DNA of 64,000 nt from positions 10,631,672-10,695,671 of the forward strand of contig NC_135134.1 in NCBI RefSeq assembly GCF_051014445.1. Reading direction: 5' to 3'. This document shows positions 36,721 to 48,089 of this stretch, in pieces; the first letter of the stretch is position 1, and the number at the start of each line of letters is the position of its first letter. The DNA is from Colletes latitarsis (taxonomy: Eukaryota > Arthropoda > Insecta > Hymenoptera > Colletidae). The translations under genes were made by a program, and so were the position numbers. A model generated the notes under the pieces. The model was given only the letters and a program-made list of their open reading frames with translations. It was not told where the DNA came from and did no database searches.

Positions 36721-38200
36721 GCTTCAGTGTGATACCACATCACCACGTGATCCAAACCAGAAAAAGCTCGGGATCTGACCAACAAGTATGCGAAAAATGT
36801 GAAAGTATGACCCTGATGTGGGCAAATCTCTGGCCTAACCTAGACCTAACATGCGTTATCCTCTAAAATATTGATCGAAACCAGGTTTAATTGACGGTTT
36901 CGGTGTGGTACCGCGTTACTACATGATCCAAACCAGAAAAAAGCGAGGATGTGGCCAACAAGTGTGCGAAAAATGCGAAAGTACGAGCCAGATGAGGGCA
37001 AATACCAGACCTAACCCAGACATAACCGGCGTTATCCTCTAAAACATTAATCGCAACCAGGTTTAATTGACTGTTTCGGTGTGGTACCGCATTACTACGT
37101 GATCCAAACCAGAAAAAGCCCAGGATCCTGCCAGCACGTATGAGAAATATGCGAAAGTATGAGCCTGATGAGGGCAAATCCTAGACCAAACCGAGACCTA
37201 ACATGCGTTATCCTCAAGAATATTGATCGATACCAGGTTTCATCGACTGTTTCTGTGTGATACCACATTACCACGTGATCCAAACCAGAAAAAATCCCAG
37301 GATCTGTTCAACAAGTATGTGAAAAATGCGAAGGTATGAGCCTGATGAGGGCAGATACCAGACCTATCCCAGACCAAACTTGCGTTATCCTACAAAATGT
37401 TGGTCGAGACCAGGATTAATTGACTGTTTCACCACTTTACTACGTGATCCAAAGCAGAAAAAACCCTCGATCTGGTCAACATGTATGTGAAGAATGCGAA
37501 TGTATGAGTCTGATGAGGGAAAATCCCAGACCTGTCCCAGACCTAACTTGCGTTATCCTCTAAAATATTGATCGAAACCAGGTTTAATTGACTGCTTCTG
37601 TGTGGTACCACTTTACGACGTGATACAAAGTAGAAAAAACCATCGATCATGTCAACATGTATGTTCAAACAGCGAAAGTGTGACCCTGATGAGGGCAAAT
37701 CCTAGACCAAACCGAGACCTAACATGCGTTTTCCCCAAAAATATTGATCGATACCAGGTTTAATCGACTGTTTCTGTGTGGTACCACATTACTACGTGAT
37801 CCAGACTTGAAAAAACCCAGGATCTGTTCAACAAGTATGTGAAGAATGCGCAAGTATGAGTCTGATGGGGGCAAATCCCAGGCCTAACCTAGAACTAACA
37901 TGCGTTATCCTCTAAAATATTGATCGAAACCAGGTTTCATGGTCTGTATCAGTGTGATACCACATCACCACGTGATCCAAACCAGAAAAAGCTCGGGATC
38001 TGACCAACAAGTATGCGAAAAATGTGAAAGTATGACCCTGATGTGGGCAAATCTCTGGCCTAACCTAGACCTAACATGCGTTATCCTCTAAAATATTGAT
38101 CGAAACCAGGTTTAATTGACGGTTTCGGTGTGGTACCGCGTTACTACATGATCCAAACCAGAAAAAAGCGAGGATGTGGCCAACAAGTGTGCGAAAAATG
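36721..38200. repeat. A/B mosaic satellite segment
   Basis: At about 36,721 the B array switches into sequence matching 26,400-26,800. Near 37,134 a second junction fuses a unit like 7,752 to one like 7,052 (GGATCCTGCC then AGCACGTATGAGAAATATG). After that the segment follows 25,483-26,620. Both joins are in phase within homologous monomers, the expected trace of unequal crossover. The monomer near 37,430 lacks GTGTGGTA, as at 25,710. No gene seen. Confidence 0.82.
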
Positions 38201-39321
38201 CGAAAGTACGAGCCAGATGAGGGCAAATACCAGACCTAACCCAGACATAACCGGCGTTATCCTCTAAAACATTAATCGCAACCAGGTTTAATTGTCTGTT
38301 TCGGTGTGGTACCACATTACTACATGATCCTCACCAGAAAAAGCCCAGGATCTGGCAATTGAAGTATGCGAAAAATTCGAAATTATGAGGCAGATGATTG
38401 CACATACCAGACGTAACCCAGACATAACCGGTGTTATCGTCTAAAATATTCATCGAATCCAAGTTGAATTGACCATTTCTTTGTGGCTCCACATTAATAC
38501 GTGATCCTAACCAAAAGGAAACCGAGGATCTGGCCAACAAGTGTGCGAAAGATGCGAAAGTATGGGGCAGATGATTGCAAATACCAGAAGCAACCCAGAC
38601 CTTACCGGTGTCATCCTCCAAAATATTGATCGAATACAGGTTTAATTGACTGTTTCACTGTGGTACCACATTACTACGTGATCCTCACCAGAAAAAGCCC
38701 AGGATCTGGCCAACAAGTAACCGAAAAATGCGAAAGTATGAGGCACATGTTTGCAAATACCAGATGTAACCAAGACATAACCGGTGTTATCCTCTAAAAT
38801 ATTAATCGCAACCTGGTTGAATTGACTGTGTCTGTGTGGTACCACATTACTACGTGATCCAAACCAGAAAAAACCCAGGATCTGGCCAACTAGTAAGCGG
38901 AAAATATGAAAGTATGAGCCAGATGATTGCAAACACCACAACTAACACAGACATAATCGGCGTTATCCTCTAAAATATTAATCGGAACCAGGTTTAATTG
39001 TCTGTTACAGTGTGGTACCAGATTACTACGTGATCCAAATCAGAATATGCCCAGGATCTGGCCAACAAGTATGCGAAAAATGCGAAAGTATGAAGCAGAT
39101 GATTGCAAATACCAGAGGCAACCCAGACCTAACCGGTGTCATCCCCCAACATATTAGTCGCAACCTGGTTTAATTGAATGTTTCGGTGTGGTACGACACT
39201 ACTACGTGATCCAAACCAGAAAAACCCCAGGATCTGGCCAACAAGTAAGCGAAAAATGCGAAAGTATGAGCCTGATGATTGCAAATACCAGACGCAACCC
39301 AGACCTAACCGGTGTCATCCT
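38201..39321. repeat. Family B satellite, left flank of LTR copy 3
   Basis: This matches 27,007-28,127 at offset 11,194. Relative to copy 2 about 351 bp (two monomers) are missing just upstream. It ends in TCCT at 39318-39321, the duplicated target bases. Confidence 0.9.
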
Positions 39322-40585
39322 TGTTACGAGCCAGGGCCGTGCAGCGCGCGTGACTTGCGAGTGCGAGTGAGTATGGAATATGGTATCAATTTGTTAGTTA
39401 GGTACACGGACGAACCCGATGCGAAATCGGGGAGGCGCTAGGATAGTTGATAACGAGGACGAACCTGATGCGAAATCAGGGAGCCTCTGGGATGGAGTCA
39501 CGTACGGACGAACCTGGTGCGAAACCAGTGAGCCGTAGGAGGGTGAAACGTCGTGAACGAACCCGATGCGAAATCGGGGAGTCACTAGGATTGTTGATAA
39601 CGACGCAGACGAACCCAATGCGAAATCGGGGAGCTGCTAGGAGGTTGGAAGAAACGCAGACGAACTCGATGCGTAAACGAGGAGCTGCTGGGAGGTTGGA
39701 TAAATCACAGACGAACCTGATGCGAAATCAGGGAGCTGTAGGATGCGGACGAACCTGATGCGTGATCAGGGAGCCGCTAGGATGGTAATAGATTGCGTGG
39801 ACGAACTCGATGCGTAATCGAGGAGCCACTAGGTTGTAAGAGGTTGTATTTGGACATTGGGATGTGTTAATTGAACTCGTAACTATGAATTATTAAATAT
39901 AATATAACCCGAGCGGTAAGGTTATATTATTATGGGAACGTTTAACTAATAATAATCGCTTTATATAATTGTGGGTTAAAGAAGTTGGGTAACTCTGATT
40001 TGATAATAAAAGTAGATATATTCTTAAATCAACAAATAAAATACAATTGTTTCGTGTATCTTGTGTCGCGATCAAAGAATGATTATATTTACCTAAAAAG
40101 ATCTTGCGCGGTGTTGACGCACTGGCGATGCGGGGGTATGTCAGTTGAAAGTAATGGCCGCAATAGAATTTATGCCGGTTCACGGATTCTATATGGTATA
40201 ATATTGATACGACAGGGAACTGTAGCCCGATCTCACAAACACAACTGACTAACAAAAATCGTATACGCGTAACGAGAGTCGTGGAGTTGACACTAAGCGT
40301 GACGGTACGATTATGATCCCCCGAGTAATGAAATCACGGGGTTTATATACCAAAAAATCTGTGTGGGGCGGACTCAAAAGTACGTTAGAAATCACCATGT
40401 GCACTATTCTCCGAATTGTATTAATTAACGAGTTGCTCTATTCTCCGAATGTATTAATTAACGGCCTGCTGCATCGCGACGGAAGTGACCCCCATTTCAA
40501 AGGTTAGATAAGTAGCAGGGCGATTTCATAATGCACGCAAGTGGCAAGAAAAATTTGAGGAACGAAACGTTCGACATACGTAACA
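39322..40585. mobile_element. Putative solo LTR, copy 3 (1264 bp)
   Basis: Full-length copy with termini TGTTACG and CGTAACA and TCCT on both sides. Against copy 1 I saw about three substitutions, at the positions equivalent to 9164, 9214 and 10151. The identical flanking monomers again show co-duplication with satellite. Confidence 0.72.
39415..39822. repeat. Nine-unit covarying hairpin array in LTR copy 3
   Basis: All nine stem-loops are present at the same internal offsets as in copy 1. Confidence 0.82.
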
Positions 40586-43500
40586 TCCTTTAAAATATTG
40601 ATCGAATACAGGTCGAATTGACCATTTCAGTGTGGCACCACATTAATACGTGATCCTAACCAGAAAAAAAACCAGGATCTATCCATTCAAGTATGCGAAA
40701 GATGCGAAAGTATGAGCTAGATGATGGCAAATACCAGAACCATCCCAGACATAACAGGCGATATCCTCTAAAATATTAATCGGAACCAGGTTTAATTGAC
40801 TGTAACAGTGTGGTACCACATTACTACGTGATCCAAACCAGAGAAAACACAGGATCTGGCCAACAAGTAAGCGAAAAATACGAAAGTATGAGCTAGCTGA
40901 TGGCAAATACCAGACCTAACCCAGACATAATCGGTGTTATCCTCTAAAATATTGATCGAATCCAGGTGGAATTGACTATTTCTGTGTGGCAGCACATTAA
41001 TACGTGATCCTGCCCAGAAAACAAACCCAGGATCTGGCCAACAAGAATGCGAAAAATGCGAAATTATGAGGCAGATGATTGCAAATACCAGACCTATCCC
41101 AGACGTAACCGGCCTTATCCTCTAATATATTAATCGGAACCAGGTTTAATTGACTGTTACAGTGTGGATCCACACTACTACGTGATTCAAAACAGAAAAA
41201 GCCCAGGCTCTGGCCATTCAAGTCTGCGAAAATTGCGAAAGTATAAGCTAGATGATAGCAAATACCGGACCTAACCCAGGCATAACCGCCGTGCTCCTCT
41301 ATAATATTCATAGAATCCAGGTTGAATTGACTATTTCTGTGTGGCACCACATTAATACGTGATCCTAACCAGAAAAAAACCCGGGATCTGGCCAACAAGA
41401 ATGCGAAAAATGCGAAATTAGGAGGCAGATGATTGCAAACACCAGACCTAACCCAGACGTAATCAGCGTTATCCTCTAAAATATTAATCGGAACCAGGTT
41501 TAATTGACTGCTTCAGTGTGGTACCACATTACTACGTGATCCGAACCAGAAAAAGCCCAGGATCTGACGAACAAGTATGCGAAAAATGCGAAAGTATGAG
41601 CCAGATGATTGCGAATACCAGACGTAACCCAGTCATAACCGGTGTTATCCTCTAAAATATAGTTCGAATCCAGGTTGAATTGACTATTTCTGCGTGGCAC
41701 CACATTAAGACGTGATCCTACCCAGAAAAAAATCCAGGATCTGGCCAACAAGAATGCGAAGAATGCAAACGTATGAGGAAAATGATTGCAAATACCAGTC
41801 GTAACTCAGACATAACCGGCGATATCCTCTAAAATATTAATCGGAACCAGGTTTAATTGACTGTTACAGTGTGGTACCACATTACTACGTGATTCAAAAC
41901 AGAAAAAGCCCAGGCTCTGGCCATTCAAGTATGGGAAAAATGCGAAATTATGAGGCAGATGCTTGCAAATACCAGACGTAACCCAGATGTAACCGGCGTT
42001 CTCCTCTAAAATATTAATCGGAACCAGGTTTAATTGACTATTTCAGTGCGGTACCACATTACTACGTGATCCAAGACAGAAAAAGCCCATGATCTGACTT
42101 ACAGGAATGCGAAAGATGCGAACGTATGAGGCAGATGATTGCAAATACCAGACCTAACTCAGACATAACTGGCGTTATCCTCTAAAATATTAATCGGAAC
42201 CAGGTGTAATTGACCGCTTCAGTGTGGTACCACATTACTACCTGATCCGAACCAGCAAATGCCCAGGATCTGACCAACAAGTATGCGAAAAATGCAAAAG
42301 TTTGAGGAAGATGATCGCAAATACAAGAACTAACCCAGACATAACCGGCGTTATCTTCTAAAAAATCGAATCCAGGTTGTGTTGATCGTTTCTGTGTGGC
42401 ACCACATTATTACGTGATTCAAACCAAAACAAAACCCAGGGTCTGGCCAACAAGTATGAGAAAAATGCGCAAGTATGAGCTAGCTGATGGCAAATACGAG
42501 ACCTAACACAGACATAACCTGTGTCATCCTCTAAAATATTGATCGAATCCAGGTGGAATTGACTATTTCTGTGTGGCACCACATTAATACGTGATCCTAA
42601 CCAGAAAATAAACCCAGGATCTGGCCAACAAGAATGCGAAAAATGCGAAATTATGAGGCAGATGATTGCAAATACCAGACCTATCCCAGTCGTAACCGGC
42701 CTTATCCTCTAATATATTAATCGGAACCAGGTTTATTTGACTGCTTCAGTGTGGTACCCCATTACTACGTGATCCGAACCAGAAAAAGCCCAGGATCTGA
42801 CGAACAAGTATGCGAAAAATGCGAAAGTATGAGCCAGATGATTGCGAATACCAGTCGTAACTCAGACATAACAGGAGATATCCTCTAAAATATTAGTCGG
42901 AACCAGGTTTAATTGACTGTTACAGTGTGGATCCACATTACTACGTGATTCAAAACAGAAAAAGCCCAGACTCTGGCCATTCAAGTCTGCGAAAATTGCG
43001 AAAGTATAAGCTAGATGATGACAAATACTGGACCTAACCTAGGCATAACCGGCGTGCTCCTCTATAATATTCATAGAATCCAGGTTGAATTGACTATTTC
43101 TGTGTGGCACCAAATTAATACGTGATCGTAACCACAAAAAACCCAGGATCTAGCCAACAAGTAAGCGAACAATACGAAAGTGTGAGGCAGATGATTGCGA
43201 ATACCAGTCGTAACTCAGACATAACCGGCGATATCCTCTAAAATATTAATCGGAAGCAGGATTAATTGACTGCTTCAGTGTGGTACCACATTACTACGTG
43301 ATCCGAAGCAGAAAAAGCCCAGGATCTGACGAACAAGTATGCGAAAAATGCGAAAGTATGAGCCAGATGATTGCGAATACCAGTCGTAACTCAGACATAA
43401 CAGGCGATATCCTCTAAAATATTAGTCGGAACCAGGTTTAATTGACTGTTACAGTGTGGATCCACATTACTACGTGATTCAAAACAGAAAATGCCTAGGC

Positions 43501-45370
43501 TCTGGCCATTCAAGTATGGGAAAAATGCGAAATTATGAGGCAGATGCTTGCAAATACCAGACGTAACCCAGACGTAACCGGCGTTCTCCTCTAAAATATT
43601 AATCGGAACAAGGTTTAATTGACAGCTTCAGTGTGGTACCACATTACTACGTGATCCAAATCAGGAAAAGCCCAGAAGCTGGCCTACAGGAATGCGACAG
43701 ATGCGAAAGCATGAGCCAGATTATTGCGAATACTAGACGTAACCCAGACATAACCGATGTTATCCTCTGAAATATTGATCGAATCCAGGTTGAATTGATT
43801 ATTTCTGTGTGGCACCACATTAATACGTGATCCTAAGCAAGAAAACCCGTGTTCTGGCCAACAAGAATGCGAAAAATGCGAAATTATGAGGCAGATGATT
43901 GCAGATTCCAGACCTAACCCAGGCGTAACCGGCGTTCTCCGCTAAAATATTAAGCGGAACCAGGTTTTATTGATTATATTTCAGTGTGGTACCACATTAA
44001 TACGTGATCCTAACCAGAACAAAACCCAGGATCTTGCCAACAAGTTAGCGAAAAATACGAAAGTATGAGCCAGATGATTGCAAATACCAGACGTAACACA
44101 GACATAACCGGTGTTATCCTCTAAAATATTGATCGAATCAAGGTTGAATTGATTATTTCTGTGTGGCACCACATTAATACGTGATCCTAACCAGAAAAAA
44201 CCCGGGTTCTGGCCAACAAGAATGCGAAAAATGCGAAATTATGAGGCAGATGATTGCAAATACCAGAACTTACCCAGACATAACGGGCGATATCCTCTAA
44301 AATATTTATCGGAAGCAGGATTAATTGACTGCTTCAGTGTGGTACCACATTACTACGTGATCCGAACCAGAAAAAGCCCAGGATCTGACGAGCAAGTACG
44401 CGAAAAATGCGAAAGTATGAGCCAGATGATTGCGAATACCAGACGTAACCCAGACATAAAGGGCGTTATCCCCTAAAATATTGATCGAATCCAGGTTGAA
44501 TTGATTACTTCTGTGTGGCACCACATTAATACGTGATCCTAACCGGAGAAAAATCCAGGGTCTGGCCAACAAAAATGCGAAAAATGCGAAAGTGTGAGGC
44601 AGATAATTGCAAATACCAGACCTAACCCAGACATAAAGGGCGTTATCCCCTAAAATATTGATCGAATCCAGGTTGAATTGATTACTTCTGTGTGGCACCA
44701 CATTAATACGTGATCCTACCCAGAAAAATATCCAGGATCTGGCCAACAAGAATGCGAAAAATGCGAAAGTGTGAGGCAGATAATTGCAAATACCAGACCT
44801 AACCCAGACATAAAGGGCGTTATCCCCTAAAATATTGATCGAATCCAGGTTGAATTGATTACTTCTGTGTGGCACCACATTAATACGTGATCCTAACCAG
44901 AGAAAAATCCAGGGTCTGGCCAACGAGAATACGAAAAATGCGAAAGTGTGAGCTAGATGATGGCAAATACCAGACCTAACCCTGACATAACCGATGTTAT
45001 CCTCTAAAATATTGATCGAATCCAAGTGGAATTGACTATTTCTGTGTGGCACCATATTAATACGTGATCCTCACCAGAAAAAAACCCAGCATCTGACCGA
45101 CAAGAATGCGAAAAATCGAAAGTATTAGCGATGATTGCGAATACCAGACCTAACACAGACGTAACCGGCGTTCTCCTCTAAAATATTAATTGGAACCACA
45201 ATTAAACCCAGACAAAACGGGTGTTATCCTCTACAATATTAATCGCAACCAGGTGAAATTGACTGCTTTGGTGTGGAACCACATTACTACGGAATCCAAG
45301 CCAGAAAAAAACCCAGGACCTGGCCAACAAGAATGCGAAAAATGCGAAATTATGTGGCAGATGAATGCGA
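40586..45370. repeat. Family B satellite array, right flank of LTR copy 3
   Basis: About 27 B monomers. Offset 11,194 from copy 2 is kept to roughly 42,360, where about ten bases of one monomer are missing. Later segments match 33.1 kb at +10,839 and 34.7 kb at +10,487. The monomer ending near 43,575 is another empty paralogue of the R1-clade target. The block ends at about 45,370, where a B unit joins an A unit (GATGAATGCGAAT then CCTAGACCAAACCGAGACC). No gene seen. Confidence 0.92.
44474..45004. repeat. Tandem triplet of 177-bp monomers
   Basis: Three consecutive units begin at 44474, 44651 and 44828, exactly 177 bp apart, and are almost identical over most of their length. They correspond to two units at 33635-33988 and one at 59175. 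Because 177 is a multiple of three, a 244-codon minus-strand frame stays open across 44321-45055; this is a by-product of periodicity. Confidence 0.88.
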
Positions 45371-46972
45371 ATCCTAGACCAAACCGAGACCTAACATGCG
45401 TTATCCTCTAAAATATTGATCGAAACCAGGTTTCATGGTCTGTATCAGTGTGATACCACATCACCACGTGATCCAAACCAGAAAAAGCACGGGATCTGAC
45501 CAACAAGTATACGAAAAATGTGAAAGTATGACCCTGATGTGGGCAAATCTCTGGCCTAACCTAGACCTAACATGCGTTATCCTCTAAACTATTGATCGAA
45601 ACCAGGTTTAATTGACGGTTTCGGTGTGGTACCGCGTTACTACATGATCCAAACCAGAAAAAAGCGAGGATGTGGCCAACAAGTGTGCGAAAAATGCGAA
45701 AGTACGAGCCAGATGAGGGCAAATACCAGACCTAACCCAGACATAACCGGCGTTATCCTCTAAAACATTAATCGCAACCAGGTTTAATTGACTGTTTCGG
45801 TGTGGTACCGCATTACTACGTGATCCAAACCAGAAAAAGCCCAGGATCCTGCCAACAAGTATGGGAAAAATGCGAAGGTACGAGCCAGATGAGGGCAAAT
45901 CCCAGGCCTAACCGAGACATAACGGCGTTATCCTCTAAAATATTAATCGCAACCAGGTTTAATTGTCTGTTTCGGTGTGGTACCGCGTTACTACATGATC
46001 CAAACCAGAAAAAAGCGAGGATGTGGCCAACAAGTGTGCGAAAAACGCGAAAGTACGGGCCAGATGAGGGCAAATACCAGACCTAACCCAGACATAACCG
46101 GCGTTATCCTCTAAAACATTAATCGCAACCAGGTTTAATTGACTGTTTCGGTGTGGTACCGCATTACTACGTGATCCAAACCAGAAAAAGCCCAGGATCC
46201 TGCCAACAAGTATGGGAAAAATGCGAAGGTACGAGCCAGATGAGGGCAAATCCCAGGCCTTATCCTCTAAAATAATAATCGGAACCAGGTTTAACTGACT
46301 GCTTCAGTGTGGTACCACATTACTACATGATCCTCACCAGAAAAAGCCCAGGATCTGGCAATTGAAGTATGCGAAAAATTCGAAATTATGAGGCAGATGA
46401 TTGCACATACCAGACGTAACCCAGACATAACCGGTGTTATCGTCTAAAATATTCATCGAATCCAAGTTGAATTGACCATTTCTTTGTGGCTCCACATTAA
46501 TACGTGATCCTAACCAAAAGAAAACCGAGGATCTGGCCAACAAGTGTGCGAAAGATGCGAAAGTATGAGCCAGATGATTGCAAACACCACAACTAACACA
46601 GACATAATCGGCGTTATCCTCTAAAATATTAATCGGAACCAGGTTTAATTGTCTGTTACAGTGTGGTACCAGATTACTACGTGATCCAAATCAGAATATG
46701 CCCAGGATCTGGCCAACAAGTATGCGAAAAATGCGAAAGTATGAAGCAGATGATTGCAAATACCAGAGGCAACCCAGACCTAACCGGTGTCATCCCCCAA
46801 CATATTAGTCGCAACCTGGTTTAATTGAATGTTTCGGTGTGGTACGACACTACTACGTGATCCAAACCAGAAAAACCCCAGGATCTGGCCAACAAGTAAG
46901 CGAAAAATGCGAAAGTATGAGCCTGATGATTGCAAATACCAGACGCAACCCAGACCTAACCGGTGTCATCCT
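45371..46972. repeat. A/B mosaic satellite, left flank of LTR copy 4
   Basis: It starts with A-type units equivalent to 7,330-7,560 and passes to B. It contains an extra duplicated pair of units (45,608-45,898 against 45,959-46,249) and a fused junction at about 46,258 (CCCAGGCC directly followed by TTATCCTC, about 18 bp lost). About 46,560 onward lacks monomers present before copies 1-3. It ends in TCCT at 46969-46972. Confidence 0.85.
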
Positions 46973-48089
46973 TGTTACGAGCCAGGGCCGTGCAGCGCGC
47001 GTGACTTGCGAGTGCGAGTGAGTATGGAATATGGTATCAATTTGTTAGTTAGGTACACGGACGAACCCGATGCGAAATCGGGGAGGCGCTAGGATAGTTG
47101 ATAACGACGCAGACGAACCCAATGCGAAATCGGGGAGCTGCTAGGAGGTTGGAAGAAACGCAGACGAACTCGATGCGTAAACGAGGAGCTGCTGGGAGGT
47201 TGGATAAATCACAGACGAACCTGATGCGAAATCAGGGAGCTGTAGGATGCGGACGAACCTGATGCGTGATCAGGGAGCCGCTAGGATGGTAATAGATTGC
47301 GTGGACGAACTCGATGCGTAATCGAGGAGCCACTAGATTGTAAGAGGTTGTATTTGGACATTGGGATGTGTTAATTGAACTCGTAACTATGAATTATTAA
47401 ATATAATATAACCCGAGCGGTAAGGTTATATTATTATGGGAACGTTTAACTAATAATAATCGCTTTATATAATTGTGGGTTAAAGAAGTTGGGTAACTCT
47501 GATTTGATAATAAAAGTAGATATATTCTTAAATCAACAAATAAAATACAATTGTTTCGTGTATCTTGTGTCGCGATCAAAGAATGATTATATTTACCTAA
47601 AAAGATCTTGCGCGGTGTTGACGCACTGGCGATGCGGGGGTATGTCAGTTGAAAGTAATGGCCGCAATAGAATTTATGCCGGTTCACGGATTCTATATGG
47701 TATAATATTGATACGACAGGGAACTGTAGCCCGATCTCACAAACACAACTGACTAACAAAAATCGTATACGCGTAACGAGAGTCGTGGAGTTGACACTAA
47801 GCGTGACGGTACGATTATGATCCCCCGAGTAATGAAATCACGGGGTTTATATACCAAAAAATCTGTGTGGGGCGGACTCAAAAGTACGTTAGAAATCACC
47901 GTGTGCACTATTCTCCGAATTGTATTAATTAACGAGTTGCTCTATTCTCCGAATGTATTAATTAACGGCCTGCTGCATCGCGACGGAAGTGACCCCCATT
48001 TCAAAGGTTAGATAAGTAGCAGGGCGATTTCATAATGCACGCAAGTGGCAAGAAAAATTTGAGGAACGAAACGTTCGACATACGTAACA
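46973..48089. mobile_element. Putative solo LTR, copy 4 (1117 bp, internal deletion)
   Basis: Same termini and TCCT flanks as the other copies, but 147 bp shorter. The missing part corresponds to 9201-9347 of copy 1 and is bounded by two copies of GTTGATAACGA exactly 147 bp apart. The deletion therefore removes precisely three 49-bp hairpin units by recombination or slippage between direct repeats. The rest matches copies 1-3 closely. Confidence 0.72.
47066..47326. repeat. Six-unit hairpin array in LTR copy 4
   Basis: Hairpin units 1 and 5-9 of the nine-unit array remain; units 2-4 are deleted. The remaining stems and loops are unchanged. Confidence 0.82.
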
